A DNA stretch of 64,000 nt. Source: JAVVHE01 sp038238915 (GTDB lineage Bacteria > Pseudomonadota > Alphaproteobacteria > Sphingomonadales > Sphingomonadaceae). Under the pieces are notes generated by a model, which made no database searches, was not told the DNA's origin, and saw only the letters and a list, made by a program, of their open reading frames with translations. Below are positions 22,991-31,490 of the stretch, piece by piece. The DNA is taken from positions 24,476-88,475 of the forward strand of contig JBBSFH010000014.1 of assembly GCA_038238915.1 (NCBI GenBank), written 5' to 3'. Each line of letters opens with the position of its first letter. The first letter of the stretch is position 1. A program made the position numbers and the translations under genes.

Positions 22991-23389
22991 CTAAGCCGCC
23001 TCGCAGTTGACCATCCACTGCACGCCAAACTTGTCCTTGAACATGCCGAACTCCGCACCCCAGAATTGCTCCGCCATCGGCATTGTGACTTCGCCGTCTT
23101 GCGACAGCGCGGCGAAAAGCGCGTGCGCTTTCGCACTGTCGGTCAGCCCGATCGAGAGCGACATGCCCTGCATCGCCTCGCCCTTGCCGCCGTCCGAAGC
23201 CATCAGCACATCGGTGCCATCCGAGGTGATGCGCGCGTGCATGATCTGATCGGGGGTGGCGTTGCCGTGGTGCGCTGCCTTGTCGCCAAAGCGGCCAAGG
23301 TTGGTGATTTCGCCTAGGCCGGCGGCGGCGTAGAAATCCAGCGCCTCCTCGGCGCGGCCGGCGAAGTGCAGATAGGGGATGAGGTGCAT
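22991..23389 (-). CDS. VOC family protein (PhnB-like)
   Basis: A 132-residue vicinal-oxygen-chelate fold protein of the PhnB/3-demethylubiquinone methyltransferase-like group. Seen: MHLIPYLHFAGRAEEALDFYAA at the start and EQFWGAEFGMFKDKFGVQWMVN at the end, with a HARI strand in between. These proteins bind small molecules or metals; the substrate is unknown. I chose the ATG at 23387-23389 because GGGAG lies seven bases upstream and the family starts exactly there. An upstream in-frame start at 23416 is less likely. Confidence 0.85.
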   Translation of the reverse strand: MHLIPYLHFAGRAEEALDFYAAAGLGEITNLGRFGDKAAHHGNATPDQIMHARITSDGTDVLMASDGGKGEAMQGMSLSIGLTDSAKAHALFAALSQDGEVTMPMAEQFWGAEFGMFKDKFGVQWMVNCEAA

Positions 23390-23439
23390 CGAGGGTCTCC
23401 CGTGGGGGTGCGCCATGCTAGCGCGGTCCCGGCGGGTCG

Positions 23440-24003
23440 TCAGCCCTTGGGCTGCGCGCCATCGATCGCGGCAAACAGCGCGTCCAAAGTGGGGCGCACC
23501 TGGTAGCCGTCCTTGGTCAGCCTCGCCTGCACGCGGCCGTCCTTGCCGATGACGTAGATGGTGGGGTGGGGGACGCCGTAGGCCATGCTGTCGAGCGGAT
23601 ATTGCGGGTCTCGAAGCGCAAACGCGTCGATCATCTTGGATCCGGGGTCCGAGAGCAGCGTGTAGGTGATGCCGCGCTTGGCGCGGAAATCGGCGAGCAC
23701 CTGCGGATCGTCATAGCTGATCGTCGCGAGCTTGTAGCCGCGCTTCTCGATTTCGGCCTTGGCGGTTTCGAGATCGATCATCTGGTGCTGGCAGAACGGG
23801 CACCATTTCGCCGAGCGCACGAAGGCGAGGACGAGGCCCTTTTGGCCGCTGATGTCGGCTAAGCGCACGGGCTTGCCCGCATCGGTGGTGGCTTCGAATG
23901 CGGGCACCTTCATGCCCACGCCGGGTGTGATGGCGGGGGCGGCGGCAGTCAGGAGCATCACGGGGGCGACGAGCGCGAGCGCGAGGCGGCGGGGCATTGG
24001 CAT
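23440..24003 (-). CDS. Peroxiredoxin-like (AhpC/TSA) exported protein
   Basis: A 187-residue thioredoxin-fold protein with an N-terminal signal peptide (PRRLALALVAPVMLLTAAAPA). The active-site motif is SAKWCPFCQHQ with C68 and C71. The first cysteine fits the peroxidatic position and the CxxC arrangement also resembles thiol-disulfide reductases. Predicted to act in the periplasm, either removing peroxides or handling disulfides. HPTIYVIGKDGRVQARL is the typical strand after the cis-Pro. It lies 60 bases downstream of pntB on the same strand, without a visible terminator between them. Confidence 0.82.
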   Translation of the reverse strand: MPMPRRLALALVAPVMLLTAAAPAITPGVGMKVPAFEATTDAGKPVRLADISGQKGLVLAFVRSAKWCPFCQHQMIDLETAKAEIEKRGYKLATISYDDPQVLADFRAKRGITYTLLSDPGSKMIDAFALRDPQYPLDSMAYGVPHPTIYVIGKDGRVQARLTKDGYQVRPTLDALFAAIDGAQPKG

Positions 24004-24062
24004 GGCAATCCTTCCGGGGGCATCGCAACCCGTTCGCGCGGACGCCGCCTTGGGTTACAGTT

Positions 24063-25511
24063 TCAGAGCGCCTTGACGATCTGCTCGGTCATCTTCTTCG
24101 CGTCGCCCAAGAGCATCATCGTGTTGTCGCGGTAGAAGACTTCGTTGTCCACGCCTGCGTAACCCGCGCCGCCCATGCTGCGCTTGATGAACAGCACGGT
24201 GCCCGCCTTCTCCACGTCGAGGATCGGCATGCCGTAGATGGGCGAGGTCTTGTCGGTCTTGGCGGCGGGGTTGGTCACATCGTTCGCGCCGATGACGAAG
24301 GCGACGTCGGCCTGGCCGAATTCGGAGTTGATGTCTTCGAGTTCGAACACTTCATCGTAGGGCACATTGGCTTCGGCGAGCAGCACGTTCATGTGGCCGG
24401 GCATCCGGCCCGCGACGGGGTGGATCGCGTATTTGACCTCGACGCCCTCCCTGGTGAGCACGTCGCCCATCTCGCGCAGTGCGTGCTGCGCCTGGCTGAC
24501 CGCCATGCCATAGCCGGGCACGATGATGACCTTCTGTGCGTTCTTGAGGATATAGGCGGCATCGTCCGCCGAACCGCGCCGGTACGGGCGGTCGATCGCG
24601 GATGCGCCTGCGGGGCCGGATGCGACCGCGCCGAAGCCGCCCGCGATCACGCTGATGAAGCTGCGGTTCATCGCGGCGCACATGATGTAGCTGAGGATCG
24701 CGCCCGAACTGCCCACGAGCGCGCCGGTGATGATCATGGCCGTGTTCTGGAGCGTGAAGCCCATCGCGGCCGCGGCCCAGCCCGAATAGCTGTTGAGCAT
24801 CGAGATGACGACGGGCATGTCCGCGCCGCCGATCGGGATGATCAGCAGGAAGCCGATCGCAAAGCTGAGCCCCAGGATCGTCCAGAAGATCCAGCCGCCG
24901 CCGGTGGTGAGGTCATGGTGCGCGAAGGTGGCAACGAGGCCGAGAATGCCGACCAGCAGCGCGATGTTGATGATGTGGCGCGCGGGCAGGATGATCGGCT
25001 TGCCGCTCATGTTGCCGTTGAGCTTGAGGAACGCGATGATCGATCCGCTGAAGGTGATCGCGCCGATGGCGGCACCCAGCCCCATTTCGATGCGGCTGAC
25101 GGGTTCGATGACGTCCGTGCCGGGGATGAGTATGCCGAACGCGCTGGGGTTGAGGTAGGCGGCCGAGGCGACGAGCACGGCGGCGAGGCCGACGAGGCTG
25201 TGGAACGCGGCGACGAGCTGCGGCATCGCGGTGATCGCGATGCGGCGCGCGGTGGTGAGGCCGATCGCGGCACCGATGGCGATTGCGATGGCGATCTCGA
25301 TCGGGCTGGCGAAGTTGCGGAGCGCGAGCGTGGTGACGACCGCGATCAGCATCCCCGCCATGCCGTAGCGATTTCCCGCCTGGCTGGTAGCGGGGCTGGA
25401 GAGGCCGCGCAGCGCCATGATGAACAGCACGCCCGCGACGAGGTAGGCGAGCGCGGCCCAGCCGGGGGTGGCGTTCATGGCGGCGGCGAGCGGGGCGGCG
25501 ACGGGCTCCAC
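24063..25511 (-). CDS. pntB: NAD(P) transhydrogenase subunit beta (PntB)
   Basis: Membrane subunit of the proton-translocating transhydrogenase that makes NADPH from NADH using the proton gradient. The 482-residue product has about nine membrane helices, followed by the NADP-binding domain III: VIIVPGYGMAVSQAQHALREM, HPVAGRMPGHMNVLLAEANVPY, VIGANDVTNPAA and VEKAGTVLFIKRSMGGAGYAGVDN. A GTG start at 25511 directly follows the stop of the preceding pntA fragment gene and has AAGGAG nine bases upstream. It is the last gene of the pnt operon. The NADPH it makes could feed the NADPH-hungry mcr/pcs route nearby, but that link is inference. Confidence 0.95.
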   Translation of the reverse strand: MEPVAAPLAAAMNATPGWAALAYLVAGVLFIMALRGLSSPATSQAGNRYGMAGMLIAVVTTLALRNFASPIEIAIAIAIGAAIGLTTARRIAITAMPQLVAAFHSLVGLAAVLVASAAYLNPSAFGILIPGTDVIEPVSRIEMGLGAAIGAITFSGSIIAFLKLNGNMSGKPIILPARHIINIALLVGILGLVATFAHHDLTTGGGWIFWTILGLSFAIGFLLIIPIGGADMPVVISMLNSYSGWAAAAMGFTLQNTAMIITGALVGSSGAILSYIMCAAMNRSFISVIAGGFGAVASGPAGASAIDRPYRRGSADDAAYILKNAQKVIIVPGYGMAVSQAQHALREMGDVLTREGVEVKYAIHPVAGRMPGHMNVLLAEANVPYDEVFELEDINSEFGQADVAFVIGANDVTNPAAKTDKTSPIYGMPILDVEKAGTVLFIKRSMGGAGYAGVDNEVFYRDNTMMLLGDAKKMTEQIVKAL

Positions 25512-25799
25512 CTATTTGCGCTCCTTCTTCTTGTACATGCCGAGCATGCGCTCGGTCACCGCGAAGCCGCCGAAGATGTTGACGGATGCGAGCGCGACCG
25601 CGCCCAGCCCGAGCCATTTGGACGCGCTGCCGGTGACGCCCGAGGCGGCGGCGATCAGCGCGCCGACGATGATGACGCTGCTGATCGCGTTGGTAACCGC
25701 CATCAGCGGCGTGTGAAGCGCGGGCGTGACCGACCACACGACATAATAGCCCACGAAGCAGGCGAGGACGAAGATGGTGAGGATGGTGAGGAAGGTCAT
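25512..25799 (-). CDS. pntAB: NAD(P) transhydrogenase subunit alpha, membrane part (PntAB)
   Basis: A 95-residue protein equal to the C-terminal membrane portion of the E. coli PntA subunit. It has three hydrophobic helices with the family text FVGYYVVWSVTPALHTPLMAVTNAISSVIIVGAL and the final NIFGGFAVTERMLGMYKKK. Alphaproteobacteria normally split PntA into a soluble NAD-binding protein and this small membrane protein. Here two extra genes (25806-26503) separate the two parts. Its stop abuts the pntB start. Confidence 0.93.
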   Translation of the reverse strand: MTFLTILTIFVLACFVGYYVVWSVTPALHTPLMAVTNAISSVIIVGALIAAASGVTGSASKWLGLGAVALASVNIFGGFAVTERMLGMYKKKERK

Positions 25800-25805
25800 T
25801 AGGGT

Positions 25806-26198
25806 CTACTTCAGCAAGAGAGTGGCGGCGGTGCCGATGGCCGCCGCCAAGCCGCCAACGATAACGACGGCCGACCAAAGTCTTGTCTGGACGTTGTTGC
25901 TGCTGTCGCCGATCTGCTTCGTAAGCCGGACGTCCATCGCGGACATGTCCTTGCGTATGCCTTCGCCTTGATCTGCGATCGCCTTGATGATGCGCGCCTC
26001 CATCTCGGCCATGCGGGCGTCCATCCGCGCGTCCTGCGCGGCCAGCCGCAGGTCGAGGTATGGCTTGGTCACCAGATCCTCACGCCCTGCATCGTGCGCG
26101 AGCGAGAGCGCGCTCGCGAGCGCGCGCGCCTGGCGGTGTTCGAACCCGGCTTCCTCGAAGCGTTCGGCGAATTCCAGCGTGTCGATCATCGTGGCCAT
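25806..26198 (-). CDS. Coiled-coil protein with C-terminal membrane anchor (DUF1640-like)
   Basis: A 130-residue protein resembling the DUF1640/CCDC90 group. It has a helical N-terminus (IDTLEFAERFEEAGFEHRQARALASALS), a heptad-rich coiled coil (about residues 45-95) and one C-terminal membrane helix (LWSAVVIVGGLAAAIGTAATLLL). The mitochondrial relatives of this group assist the calcium uniporter, but the role in bacteria is unknown. Its ATG overlaps the stop of the upstream gene (ATGA). It sits between the two pntA parts, where most relatives have nothing. Confidence 0.7.
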   Translation of the reverse strand: MATMIDTLEFAERFEEAGFEHRQARALASALSLAHDAGREDLVTKPYLDLRLAAQDARMDARMAEMEARIIKAIADQGEGIRKDMSAMDVRLTKQIGDSSNNVQTRLWSAVVIVGGLAAAIGTAATLLLK

Positions 26199-26503
26199 CA
26201 GGCTTCGTCGATCCTCTCTTCAATGATAACCTTCTTGCCCTTGGTGAACAACGTCAGCAATCCGAGAATGATAGTTCCAGCTGCCCAGACCGCCAATATA
26301 AGGGAGGTACCAATGGTAGCGCCAATTGCGGCTCCAGTCTGCTGGGCCTCCGAACCCATGCCAACCTTATCTCCTACCGCCGCACAACCCTTCACAAGCA
26401 CGACGAACATCAACAGATTGAAAATGATAAAAAGCCATTTGATGACGAGACCAATCGGTCCTCGTTTGGTGGTCTCCGTTCGGACGATCCTACTCACACT
26501 CAA
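26198..26503 (-). CDS. Unknown two-helix membrane protein inside the pnt operon
   Basis: A 101-residue protein with two hydrophobic segments (about 18-40 and 62-85) and a basic/acidic tail. I do not recognise a family. Its base composition is unlike the neighbours: bases 26401-26460 hold only about 40% G+C and the gene as a whole about half, against roughly 68% around it. It is translationally coupled (ATGA) to the DUF1640-like gene, and the pair looks like an acquired insertion between pntAA and pntAB. A GTG or TTG-type start at 26503 was accepted; nothing decides it firmly. Confidence 0.6.
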   Translation of the reverse strand: MSVSRIVRTETTKRGPIGLVIKWLFIIFNLLMFVVLVKGCAAVGDKVGMGSEAQQTGAAIGATIGTSLILAVWAAGTIILGLLTLFTKGKKVIIEERIDEA

Positions 26504-26517
26504 CCCCCTTCAGAAAT

Positions 26518-27633
26518 CTAAACTCGATCGAGAACCGCCCCGCCCTCGGTCAGCATCACGCCCTTCACGATCTCGTCCTCGCGGTTCCATACGGGCTTGC
26601 CCGCGTCCTTGTCCCAGAAGGCGCTGACGAAGTTGAAGAGGTTGCGGGCGTAGAGTGCGCTGGCGTCGAAGGGGACGCGCGAGGGCACGTTGCGGTGGCC
26701 GATGATCTTCACGCCGCCGGGTGTCTCGACCACCTGCCCCGCGACCGACCCCTCGACATTGCCCCCGGCCTCGACCGCCAAGTCCACCAGCACCGAACCC
26801 GATCGCATCGAGGCGACCTGGGCTGCGGTGACCAGCCGGGGGGCGGGGCGGCCGGGGATGAGTGCGGTGGTGATCACAATATCCTGTTTGGCGATCGTCT
26901 CGGTGATGAGTGCCGCCTGTTTGGCCTTGTAGGCGTCGCTCATCTCCTTCGCGTAACCGCCCGATGTCTCCGCCGCCCTGGTCTCCTCGTCCTCGATGAA
27001 GACCGGCTTGGCACCCAAGGACATGATCTGCTCCTTGGTCGCCAGACGCACGTCGGTCGCGCTCACCACCGCGCCCAGCCGTCGCGCGGTGGCGATCGCC
27101 TGCAGGCCCGCGACACCGACGCCCAGCACGAACACGCGCGCGGCCGGAATTGTACCCGCTGCGGTCATCATCATCGGCAGCGCGCGACCGTATTCGGCGG
27201 CAGCGTCCAGCACTGCCTTGTAGCCCGCGAGGTTGGACTGCGAGGAGAGCACATCCATTGATTGCGCGCGCGTGATGCGCGGCATCAGGTCCATCGCCAG
27301 CGCGGTGACGCCCGCCGTGCCGAACGCGGCGATGCGGTCCCTGTTGGCGGACGGGGCCATGATCGCCACGAGCGCGGTACCGGGGCGCACGCCAGCGAGC
27401 GTTTCGGGGGCCTGCACCGCGAAGATCAGATCGGCGGCGGCGATCAGCGCGGCGCGGTCCACCAGCGTCGCGCCAGCCTCGGCGTAGGCGGCATCGGGGA
27501 TCGCCGCGCCCGCGCCCGCGCCGGTCTCGACCGAAACCTCGGCCCCGAGCGCGATCAGTTTCTTGACGGTTTCGGGCGTCGCGCTCACGCGGCGCTCGGC
27601 TTCGGCCGTCTCGCGCAGCACCCCGATCAGCAT
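26518..27633 (-). CDS. pntAA: NAD(P) transhydrogenase subunit alpha, soluble part (PntAA)
   Basis: NAD(H)-binding domain I of the proton-translocating transhydrogenase, 371 residues. Seen: MLIGVLRETAEAERRVSATP at the start, the Rossmann motif VFVLGVGVAGLQAIATARRLGA, EMSDAYKAKQAALITETI, TTALIPGRPAPRLVT and the C-terminal YARNLFNFVSAFW. The start ATG (27631-27633) overlaps the stop of the small cytochrome-oxidase subunit gene as ATGA. Two foreign-looking genes follow before pntAB and pntB, 14 bases after its stop. Confidence 0.94.
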   Translation of the reverse strand: MLIGVLRETAEAERRVSATPETVKKLIALGAEVSVETGAGAGAAIPDAAYAEAGATLVDRAALIAAADLIFAVQAPETLAGVRPGTALVAIMAPSANRDRIAAFGTAGVTALAMDLMPRITRAQSMDVLSSQSNLAGYKAVLDAAAEYGRALPMMMTAAGTIPAARVFVLGVGVAGLQAIATARRLGAVVSATDVRLATKEQIMSLGAKPVFIEDEETRAAETSGGYAKEMSDAYKAKQAALITETIAKQDIVITTALIPGRPAPRLVTAAQVASMRSGSVLVDLAVEAGGNVEGSVAGQVVETPGGVKIIGHRNVPSRVPFDASALYARNLFNFVSAFWDKDAGKPVWNREDEIVKGVMLTEGGAVLDRV

Positions 27634-27791
27634 CAGCGCAGGAAAACCAGCATGCCCAGCAGGATAAATGCGACCGCGATGATCAGCCATTTGAACATGC
27701 CGATCATGCGATCGAAGGTGCGGCGATGCGCTTCGAGCTGGGCGTTGTTCGCGGGCGAGGATGGGGCGGCGGGCGCGGTTTCATTCGCCAT
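27633..27791 (-). CDS. aa3-type cytochrome c oxidase subunit IV-like small protein
   Basis: A 52-residue protein with one C-terminal membrane helix: FDRMIGMFKWLIIAVAFILLGMLVFL. This is the pattern of the bacterial aa3-oxidase subunit IV family, a tiny single-helix subunit of haem-copper oxidases. The catalytic subunits are not in this window. I chose the ATG at 27789-27791 because AGGA lies eight bases upstream; an in-frame ATG at 27815 lacks a ribosome binding site. The stop overlaps the pntAA start, so an oxidase subunit and the transhydrogenase are co-translated. Confidence 0.8.
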   Translation of the reverse strand: MANETAPAAPSSPANNAQLEAHRRTFDRMIGMFKWLIIAVAFILLGMLVFLR

Positions 27792-27887
27792 CGCGGTGTC
27801 CTGATGATCGTCCATTATTCACGCGTCATAGCAGCGCGGCTGCGGCTGTGAAGGGGTGATGCGCGGATACAAGGGCCAATACGCCGC

Positions 27888-29228
27888 TCAGGCCAGTCCC
27901 GCGCTCGCCATCGCGGCGTGCTGCCGGTCCGCCAGGCTTTCCTCGGTGAAACCGTCGATCAGCGCCTCGAACATGCGGTGCCAGTTGGCGCGCGCGCGCA
28001 GGCGCATGAAAACGCCGCCCAGCCCGATCGCAGCGCGATCCATGAACACGAACTCGCGCGGGATGGTGATCGTGCCCTGTTTCTTCAGTTCGGCGTGGAC
28101 CTTCTGCGCGGTCTCACGCCCGAAGTCCGCGCTCATTCCCTGCGCCTCGATGCTGGTGTCGGCGTCGGTCAGCAGCGGCTGGTAGAGGAAGCGCGCCCAG
28201 ATGTTGAGTGTATCGATCATCGCGTTCGACAGGCCGGTGAAGCCCCACTTCTCGTATGCATGGACAATCTGCGCACGATCATCGGCCCATAGCCCCCGGT
28301 AAAGATCGACAACACCGCCGATGAATCGCGGCGGGAAAATGCGGATCGCTCCGAAATCGAGCAGGTTCAAGGATTGATCGGGGCGCGCGGTGTAATTGCC
28401 CAGGTGCGGATCGCCGTGGATCGCGCCGTAGCGGTGGAGCGGCACATACCAGGTGTGGAACAGCGCGATCGCAAGGCGATTGCGCGTGTCCTGATCGGCA
28501 TCCCTCGCGTCCATCAGCGGCACGCCGGGGAGCCACGTCATCGTCAGTAACCGGTCTGTCGAGAGTTCGGGAACACTGTCGGGCACGTGCGTATCGGGCC
28601 AGTCCGCGAGCATGTGCCGGAACAGCGCCATGTGTTTAGCTTCGAGCGTGTAATCGAGTTCCTCGCGCAGACGATCGGCGACTTCCTCGCGGATTTCGCT
28701 CATGTCGATCGAGCGGTCCCACGCGCGCATCGCCTTCAACGCGAAATCGAGCTGGTCGAGATCGCTGTCCACCGCCGACGCCATGCCGGGATATTGCAGC
28801 TTGACCGCGACCTCGCGGCCATCGGGGAGCGTCGCCTTGTGGACTTGGCCGAGGCTGGCGGCGTGGACCGCGGTCTCCGAGAAGGTGGCGAACCTGGCGC
28901 GCCAGTCCGGCCCCAGTTCGCCCGCCATCCGCCGCTTGACGAAAGACCATCCCATCGAAGGCGCGTTCGCCTGCAACTGAGCGAGTTCGGCCGCATATTC
29001 CTCGGGCACCGCGCCGGGCACGGTCGACAGGATCTGCGCCATCTTCATGACCGGACCCTTCAGCCCGCCCAACGCCTCGCGCAGGCCGGCCGCGGTGGTG
29101 TTCGCGTCGTAATTCCCGCTCAGCCGCGCGGCGGCAAAGCGCGTGGCGAGACCTGCGGCGGTCGCGCCGACGTTGGCAAAGCGGGAGAGGCGGCCACCAA
29201 GGCTGCTGCGGTCATCGAAATCGGCCAT
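27888..29228 (-). CDS. ABC1/AarF/UbiB family protein kinase-like protein
   Basis: A 446-residue atypical kinase/ATPase of the UbiB family, whose members assist ubiquinone synthesis or lipid homeostasis. Visible: the family-specific N-terminal GGLKGPVMKMAQILSTVPG (KxGQ-like motif with its lysine), AASLGQVHKATLPDGREVAVKLQYPG (Ala-rich loop and ATP-binding lysine), EELDYTLEAKHM, the catalytic loop YGAIHGDPHLGNY and the metal-binding LLDFGAIR. No membrane segment is evident at the C-terminus. The ATG at 29226-29228 (MADFDDRSS) is favoured over one three codons upstream. Confidence 0.87.
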   Translation of the reverse strand: MADFDDRSSLGGRLSRFANVGATAAGLATRFAAARLSGNYDANTTAAGLREALGGLKGPVMKMAQILSTVPGAVPEEYAAELAQLQANAPSMGWSFVKRRMAGELGPDWRARFATFSETAVHAASLGQVHKATLPDGREVAVKLQYPGMASAVDSDLDQLDFALKAMRAWDRSIDMSEIREEVADRLREELDYTLEAKHMALFRHMLADWPDTHVPDSVPELSTDRLLTMTWLPGVPLMDARDADQDTRNRLAIALFHTWYVPLHRYGAIHGDPHLGNYTARPDQSLNLLDFGAIRIFPPRFIGGVVDLYRGLWADDRAQIVHAYEKWGFTGLSNAMIDTLNIWARFLYQPLLTDADTSIEAQGMSADFGRETAQKVHAELKKQGTITIPREFVFMDRAAIGLGGVFMRLRARANWHRMFEALIDGFTEESLADRQHAAMASAGLA

Positions 29229-29301
29229 GGGTGGCATGTGGGGGCGCGGGGGCAGGGTGGGGAGGGTGCGACCCAGCAGCCGCACCCTACCGCCCTCGCG
29301 T

Positions 29302-30612
29302 TCAGCCCCGCTTGCGGCGCGCGAACATCGCGATCACGCCCAGGCCGAAGAGCGCCAGGCTGGCAGGCTCGGGGACCACGTCGAAGATCGGCGCGTCGAA
29401 GCGGATCAGCGCAAACTCGTTGTTGTCCGCCTTGCCCGGCGTGCGGCCCGACGAGAACGGATAGTTGTTGTCGTTGCCGATCAGCAGCGTGCGGCTGTCG
29501 AGCGGGATCACCGTCTCGATAGTGACGAAGGGCAGGTCGAACACGGTGCGGCCATCGCCGTTCAGGTCGTTCGGATCGGCGATATTCAACTCGTCGAGCA
29601 GAAGCGTCTTCTGGAGCGTGCCATCGGGGTTGGTCTTGGTCAGATCGATCAGATAGACCCGCTTGAACACCGACGCCGGACCCTGTGTGCCATCACGCTC
29701 GAGCACGACGAATTGATGGTCACCCACCGCCGTCATGTCGCCGATATTGGTTCCGCCTGGCTCCAGCTTGTACAGAAACTGCTCGCCGGTAAACTTCGCC
29801 GAGGCCACGTCGAAGGTATTGATACGCAGCGTCTTGGCCGGGTCCCCCGTGACAGTGCCTTCGAGCAGCGTGTAGAGCGTGGTGCCGCTCGCGTTGATCG
29901 CCATGCCCTCGAAGCCGCGGCTGCCGCCGAGGTTGGCAGGGGTAGTGCCGCGGAACGGGTTCTCCGGCGCGAAGACGCCAGGCAACGGGATCGGCGCGCC
30001 GATCAGGTTGAAATTCTTGTCGGTGTGCAGCAGAAACGGGCCGAATTCTTCGCCGATATAGTAGCTGCCGTCGTTCAGGCGGCGGATGCTTTCGGGATCA
30101 TAATCTGCTCCGGTCAGCAGCTTGCCCGTCTTGATCGCGGCATCCACCGCGATGCCGCTGGGTGTCGACGTGTTCGTGGTGCGATCGTAGATCGGGTAAA
30201 AGTTCTGGTCAGCGACGCGCGTGAAACCCGATTGATCGTGGGTATCGGTGATGCGGTTGCTCTTGTTGACGGTGACCGTGCCGGTGCCGCCGCTTTTGGT
30301 CCGGAAATCGACGGTGACGTCGTGCACCATCAACAGCGAATCCTGCGAATTATTCTTGGTGCCAAAACCGTTGTCCTGCAGCACGAGATAGCCGCCATGG
30401 CGATTGCTTAGGATGCCGGAGAAGCCTTGGACCGATTGCTTGTCCGCATAGACTTCAGGCTCGCCATTGGTGTTGGTGCCAGCAAACTGGCCCGAGGTCG
30501 GCCCGGGCGTGAAAGTGGCGGCTGGCAGGCTCGCCCAGCCGACCAGCGTCGGGGCAGCGTGCGCGGCCGCCGCGGTGGCGGCGAGCAGCGCGGCGATGAA
30601 AATGGTTCGCAT
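29302..30612 (-). CDS. Phytase-like esterase domain protein with PEP-CTERM anchor
   Basis: A 436-residue exported protein. It has a signal peptide (MRTIFIAALLAATAAAAHA), then a beta-propeller of the 'esterase-like activity of phytase' family, with GFSGI near the start, ADYDPESIRRLNDGSYYIGEEFGP in the middle and RGFEGMAINASGTTLYTLLEG. It ends in a textbook PEP-CTERM sorting signal, VPEPASLALFGLGVIAMFARRKRG. That tail implies processing by an exosortase, which is not encoded in this window. The enzymatic substrate (phosphate ester or other) is unknown. Confidence 0.85.
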   Translation of the reverse strand: MRTIFIAALLAATAAAAHAAPTLVGWASLPAATFTPGPTSGQFAGTNTNGEPEVYADKQSVQGFSGILSNRHGGYLVLQDNGFGTKNNSQDSLLMVHDVTVDFRTKSGGTGTVTVNKSNRITDTHDQSGFTRVADQNFYPIYDRTTNTSTPSGIAVDAAIKTGKLLTGADYDPESIRRLNDGSYYIGEEFGPFLLHTDKNFNLIGAPIPLPGVFAPENPFRGTTPANLGGSRGFEGMAINASGTTLYTLLEGTVTGDPAKTLRINTFDVASAKFTGEQFLYKLEPGGTNIGDMTAVGDHQFVVLERDGTQGPASVFKRVYLIDLTKTNPDGTLQKTLLLDELNIADPNDLNGDGRTVFDLPFVTIETVIPLDSRTLLIGNDNNYPFSSGRTPGKADNNEFALIRFDAPIFDVVPEPASLALFGLGVIAMFARRKRG

Positions 30613-30820
30613 GATGATGGGATGCTCCCTGTTGGCAGAGCAACCGGAGTAGCGGATGAATTTTACGTTCCGGTGACAACGCGCGGTCGAGCCGCAATTT
30701 ATTCACAGGTCTGCGTACTGCGGTGTCCGCTCGCGCGCGAATGCCAGATCGGCGTTCATGCCGAGCGAGAAATCCTGTGCTGGGCGAGGCGGACCGTGTG
30801 GCCACACCCGCATGTTCGCT

Positions 30821-31464
30821 CTAGCGGGCTGAAGGGCCAAGCGCGCTGGTCCGCGTTGAGGGGGCGAAAGCCTCCGCAAGAAAGGCGCGCGTCCGGCTCC
30901 AGGCGTCGCGCTGATCTCGAACGATCGCATCCAGAGCTCCGCCGAGTTTGACCGCGCCCGGATCGACATCGCCTCCATCGCCAGCCAGTGCGTGCCCCGC
31001 GTCGGGATACACAACGAGATCGGTCGATAGTCCGTCCTTCGTCCGGCGGGCCGCGATTGCACGCGCCATTTCCGCCGACGGCCAAATACGATCGAGATCG
31101 CCCGCTATCATGCACCCAAGATGCCGATGCGCTGCGGATCGACCTCGGCCGGTTGACGAGCCAATCGTGCGCGGCTTGTGCCGATCGACCGGGATGTTCA
31201 CGAATGCGCGCGGAAGGCCGCGATCTCGTGCGCGGAATCACAGCGCGGATCATAATAGGGCAGGCCCAGCACCGAATAGCGGAGCGCGGCGAGAAGCGGC
31301 GCGAATTGCTTTGCAACTTCGTCGCCGCCTTCGGACCCGCCGAGCACGATCAGCGCGGGTCGGCGCGCGCCGGGCACCGAAGCGAACACCGCGCCCGGGA
31401 ACGCGAGGGCGAGGCGCATTGCAACGCTCCGATGGTATGCCGAACCATCCTTGCTCAACGCCAT
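30821..31464 (-). pseudogene. Degraded alpha/beta hydrolase (BAAT/acyl-CoA thioester hydrolase type)
   Basis: Three short pieces of one gene lie in different frames on the minus strand. First comes FASVPGARRPALIVLGGSEGGDEVAKQFAPLLAALRYSVLGLPYYD (near 31300-31400), the oxyanion-strand region. Next are AFVNIPVDR and, in other frames, HDWLVNRP and EVDPQRIGILGA, just before the expected nucleophile elbow. Last is AGDLDRIWPSAEMARAI...VVYPDAGHALAG, carrying the Asp and His of the triad. The segment between ILGA and AGDLD, which should hold the catalytic Ser, is missing, and at least two frameshifts are needed. The gene is therefore dead by frameshifts plus an internal deletion. Bases 30613-30820 downstream hold nothing I can recognise. 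Confidence 0.75.
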
Positions 31465-31490
31465 CGTTGCAATGCGAGCCTTACGCCCGT

